Positions 6,337-7,963 of a DNA stretch of 7,963 bases are shown here, in pieces (the stretch's first letter is position 1; each line of letters opens with the position of its first letter). The stretch lies in the NCBI GenBank assembly GCA_964372275.1, contig CAYJRR010000171.1:1-7963 (forward strand), written 5' to 3'. The translations under genes were made by a program, and so were the position numbers. The notes under the pieces were generated by a model. The model saw only the letters and a list, made by a program, of their open reading frames with translations, was not told the DNA's origin and ran no database searches. Source of the stretch: CAYJRR01 sp964372275 [NCBI: uncultured bacterium] (lineage in GTDB: Bacteria > CAYJRR01).

Positions 6337-7511
6337 GGCGCCCCCTCGCCGGCGGGAGGATCGACCACCAGCCCCGCCAGCGCCAACACGTCGCGGGCGA
6401 TCTCGGTGGCGGCGTCGGGGCGCCCCAGGGCGAGCGCGTTCTCCGCCATCCGGGCGCGGCGCTCGCCGTCGGCGGCAAGGAGCGCCACCTCCTCGGCCAG
6501 ACGGAGTCCGGTCAGGTCCGCGTCGGGGATCCGCCGCGCGGCCCCCTCCTTCTCGAGCGCCTGCGCGTTCTTCGTCTGGTGGTCGTAGATGGCGTGCGGG
6601 AAGGGGACCAGGAGCGACGGGCGTCCGCAGGCGAGGAGCTCGGCGACGGTCGAGGCGCCGGCGCGGCACAGCACCAGGTCGGCGGCGGCGTACTGCGCCC
6701 CCATGTCGTGCAGGAAGGGCCGCACGTCGGCCGCGATCCCGGCCCGGGCGTAGGCCTCCGCCACCGCGGCGTGCTCGCCCTCGCCGGTCTGGTGCACGAT
6801 CGAGATCCCCGGGATCCGCTCCCGCAGGAGGGGGAGCGCCTCGACCATCGCCGCGTTGATCCGCTTCGCGCCGAGGCTTCCGCCGAAGACGAGCAGCCGG
6901 AACGGCCGCGCGCCGTTCGTCGATCCCGCCGCGTCCGCCGGCCCGCCGGCGACGGGGGCGGTCCGGCGGGCCTCGTCGACGACGGCGCGCCGGATCGGGC
7001 AGCCGGTGACGCGCACCTTCCGTCGCGCCCCGAACGCCGCGGCGGCCTCGTCGAGGGGCACGAAGATCCGCCGCACCACGCGCGCGAGGAGGCCGTTGGT
7101 GAATCCGGGAACGACGTTCTGTTCGACGATCGCGGTCGGGATCCCGCGCAGCGCCGCGGTCAGCACCGTCGGCCCGGAGGCGTAGCCCCCGATGCCGATC
7201 ACGGCGTGGGGGCGCTCCCGCCGCAAGAGCCGGCTGCTTTGCCACAGCGCCCGCGGAACCTTGGCGAGTCCGGCGAGTCCGCGCAGGACCCCGCGCCCCT
7301 TGATCCCGGCGATCTCCAGGAGCTCGAGACGGTAGCCTTCGCGCGGCAGCACCCGCGCCTCGATCCCGCGGCGGGTGCCGACGAACAACACCTCGGCGTG
7401 CGGCGCCAGACGGCGCGCCTCCGCGGCGACGGCGATCCCCGAGTAGAGGTGGCCGCCCGTGCCGCCGCCGGCGAAGAGGAGCTTCAACCCCGTGGCCGTC
7501 GGCGCCGTCAC
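6333..7511 (-). CDS. murG: UDP-GlcNAc--lipid I GlcNAc transferase (lipid II synthase)
   Basis: MurG is a GT-B glycosyltransferase on the inner face of the cytoplasmic membrane that transfers GlcNAc to lipid I, making lipid II. The 392-residue product shows the first glycine loop FAGGGTGGHLYSG (13-25), GIGGYASGP (106-114), EQNVVPGFTN (130-139), the second-domain loop FGGSLGAKRIN (209-219), HQTGEGE (240-246), and the UDP-GlcNAc site CRAGASTVAEL (282-292) followed by LVPFPHAIYDHQTKNA (301-316). It is longer than the roughly 355-residue E. coli enzyme. Much of the excess is an Ala/Gly/Pro-rich stretch between the two domains (about 181-203) and a short C-terminal tail. TGCPIR (169-174) stands where TGNPVR is usual. 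The start is GTG at 7511, sharing GTGA with the ftsW stop, with GGAGG five bases upstream. A TTG at codon 9 is a less likely alternative. Confidence 0.97.
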   Translation of the reverse strand: MTAPTATGLKLLFAGGGTGGHLYSGIAVAAEARRLAPHAEVLFVGTRRGIEARVLPREGYRLELLEIAGIKGRGVLRGLAGLAKVPRALWQSSRLLRRERPHAVIGIGGYASGPTVLTAALRGIPTAIVEQNVVPGFTNGLLARVVRRIFVPLDEAAAAFGARRKVRVTGCPIRRAVVDEARRTAPVAGGPADAAGSTNGARPFRLLVFGGSLGAKRINAAMVEALPLLRERIPGISIVHQTGEGEHAAVAEAYARAGIAADVRPFLHDMGAQYAAADLVLCRAGASTVAELLACGRPSLLVPFPHAIYDHQTKNAQALEKEGAARRIPDADLTGLRLAEEVALLAADGERRARMAENALALGRPDAATEIARDVLALAGLVVDPPAGEGAP

Positions 7512-7963
7512 GTCGCCCTCCGCAGCCGCGCCGCCGCCGGCGAGAAGTCGGTGTGCGCCGAGACGTTCATCAGGATCCCGATGCAGCTCAGGGTCACCAG
7601 GAGCGACGTTCCCCCGTACGAGACGAGGGGAAGGGTGATCCCCTTGGTCGGCGCCAGACCCAGCACCACCGCGCCGTTGAACGCGGCCTGGAATCCGAGC
7701 AGCGCCGTCAGGCCGAAGGCCACCATGCGGCCGAAGACGTCCCCCTGGTGGAGCGCGACCGAAAGCCCCCTCCAGACGAGCACCGCGAAGCAGGCGAAGA
7801 CGAGCAGCACGCCGAAGGCCCCCAGCTCCTCCCCCACCACCGACAGCACGAAGTCGCTGTGGGCCTCGGGGAGGAAGAAGAGCTTCTGGCGCCCTTCGCC
7901 CAGTCCCTGACCGACCAGCCCCCCGCCCTGGAAGGCGAGGAGCGATTGGATGTTCTGGTAGCC
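7508..7963 (-). CDS. ftsW: Septal peptidoglycan glycosyltransferase FtsW, SEDS family (5' part outside the window)
   Basis: FtsW is the multi-pass SEDS polymerase that, with its partner FtsI, strings lipid II into glycan at the septum. The window holds the last 151 residues; the frame runs unbroken to base 7963, so roughly the first 220-250 residues are missing. The visible part begins GYQNIQSLLAF and has GLGEGRQKLFFLPEAHSDF (20-38 of the fragment), GEELGAFG (44-51), then hydrophobic segments at about 47-64 and 79-103, the signature PTKGITLPLVSYGGTS (105-120) and a final membrane segment to about 134. A short basic cytoplasmic tail follows. RodA shares these motifs; position directly before murG in a dcw cluster makes FtsW much more likely. 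The usual HTDF motif reads HSDF here. The TGA stop overlaps the murG start as GTGA. Confidence 0.95.
   Translation of the reverse strand, partial: GYQNIQSLLAFQGGGLVGQGLGEGRQKLFFLPEAHSDFVLSVVGEELGAFGVLLVFACFAVLVWRGLSVALHQGDVFGRMVAFGLTALLGFQAAFNGAVVLGLAPTKGITLPLVSYGGTSLLVTLSCIGILMNVSAHTDFSPAAARLRRAT
7512..7521 (-). promoter_or_regulatory. Ribosome binding site of murG, inside the end of ftsW
   Basis: On the minus strand GGAGG (7521-7517) stands five bases before the murG GTG, within the last codons of ftsW. It is one of the strongest Shine-Dalgarno matches in the window and decides the GTG at 7511 over the downstream TTG. Confidence 0.6.

Noticed and set aside
4771-6588. A 605-codon open frame on the plus strand opposite murB, murC and murG
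   Set aside because: Its product is low-complexity His/Asp/Arg/Val-rich text with no motif, fully antisense to conserved genes; it is a compositional shadow.
6579-7910. A 443-codon plus-strand frame opposite murG and ftsW
   Set aside because: It is antisense to both genes, with charged low-complexity sequence and no family resemblance.
7508-7963. RodA as an alternative name for the partial SEDS gene
   Set aside because: The visible motifs are shared by both, but the gene directly precedes murG in a dcw cluster, which is the standard place of ftsW.

Overview
The window is a single, uninterrupted piece of a bacterial dcw (division and cell wall) cluster. All eight genes lie on the minus strand and are read from the right end of the window to the left: ftsW (partial), murG, murC, murB, ddl, ftsQ, ftsA, ftsZ (partial). 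The DNA is GC-rich, and the long open frames on the plus strand are compositional shadows of these genes. I see no RNA gene, mobile element, repeat array, phage gene or inserted accessory gene.

Layout, in direction of transcription. 7963-7508 holds the last 151 residues of FtsW, the SEDS glycan polymerase. 7511-6333 is murG and 6336-4963 is murC. 4952-3996 is murB and 3944-2970 is ddl. 2973-2194 is ftsQ and 2179-932 is ftsA. 921-1 is the first 307 codons of ftsZ. Three junctions (ftsW/murG, murG/murC, ddl/ftsQ) are 4-base GTGA overlaps. Two (murC/murB, ftsA/ftsZ) have 10-base gaps in which the TAG stop of one gene is part of the ribosome binding site of the next. The ftsQ/ftsA gap is 14 bases. 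The one real break is a 51-base, GC-poorer gap between murB and ddl. Four consecutive or near-consecutive genes (murG, murC, murB, ftsQ) start with GTG.

The genes work together. MurB and MurC act on cytoplasmic UDP-sugar precursors. Ddl supplies the D-Ala-D-Ala dipeptide for the end of the stem peptide. MurG completes lipid II at the membrane, and FtsW polymerises it at the septum. FtsZ builds the division ring, FtsA ties it to the membrane, and FtsQ belongs to the periplasmic FtsQLB regulator. The presence of murC-murB-ddl-ftsQ-ftsA-ftsZ together with FtsA and FtsQ points to a diderm bacterium.

From memory, the order with murB between murC and ddl, and the style of the Ddl C-terminus (NTVPGMTETSLVPKAAAEAG), resemble Deltaproteobacteria-like lineages (Desulfobacterota, Myxococcota and related GC-rich phyla). 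I cannot place it more finely without a database.

This is a conserved housekeeping region and I do not find an undescribed system in it. The points worth a second look are small. They are two credible start codons for ftsZ, a ddl start without a Shine-Dalgarno sequence behind a GC-poor gap, and a cysteine at the catalytic serine position of MurB.
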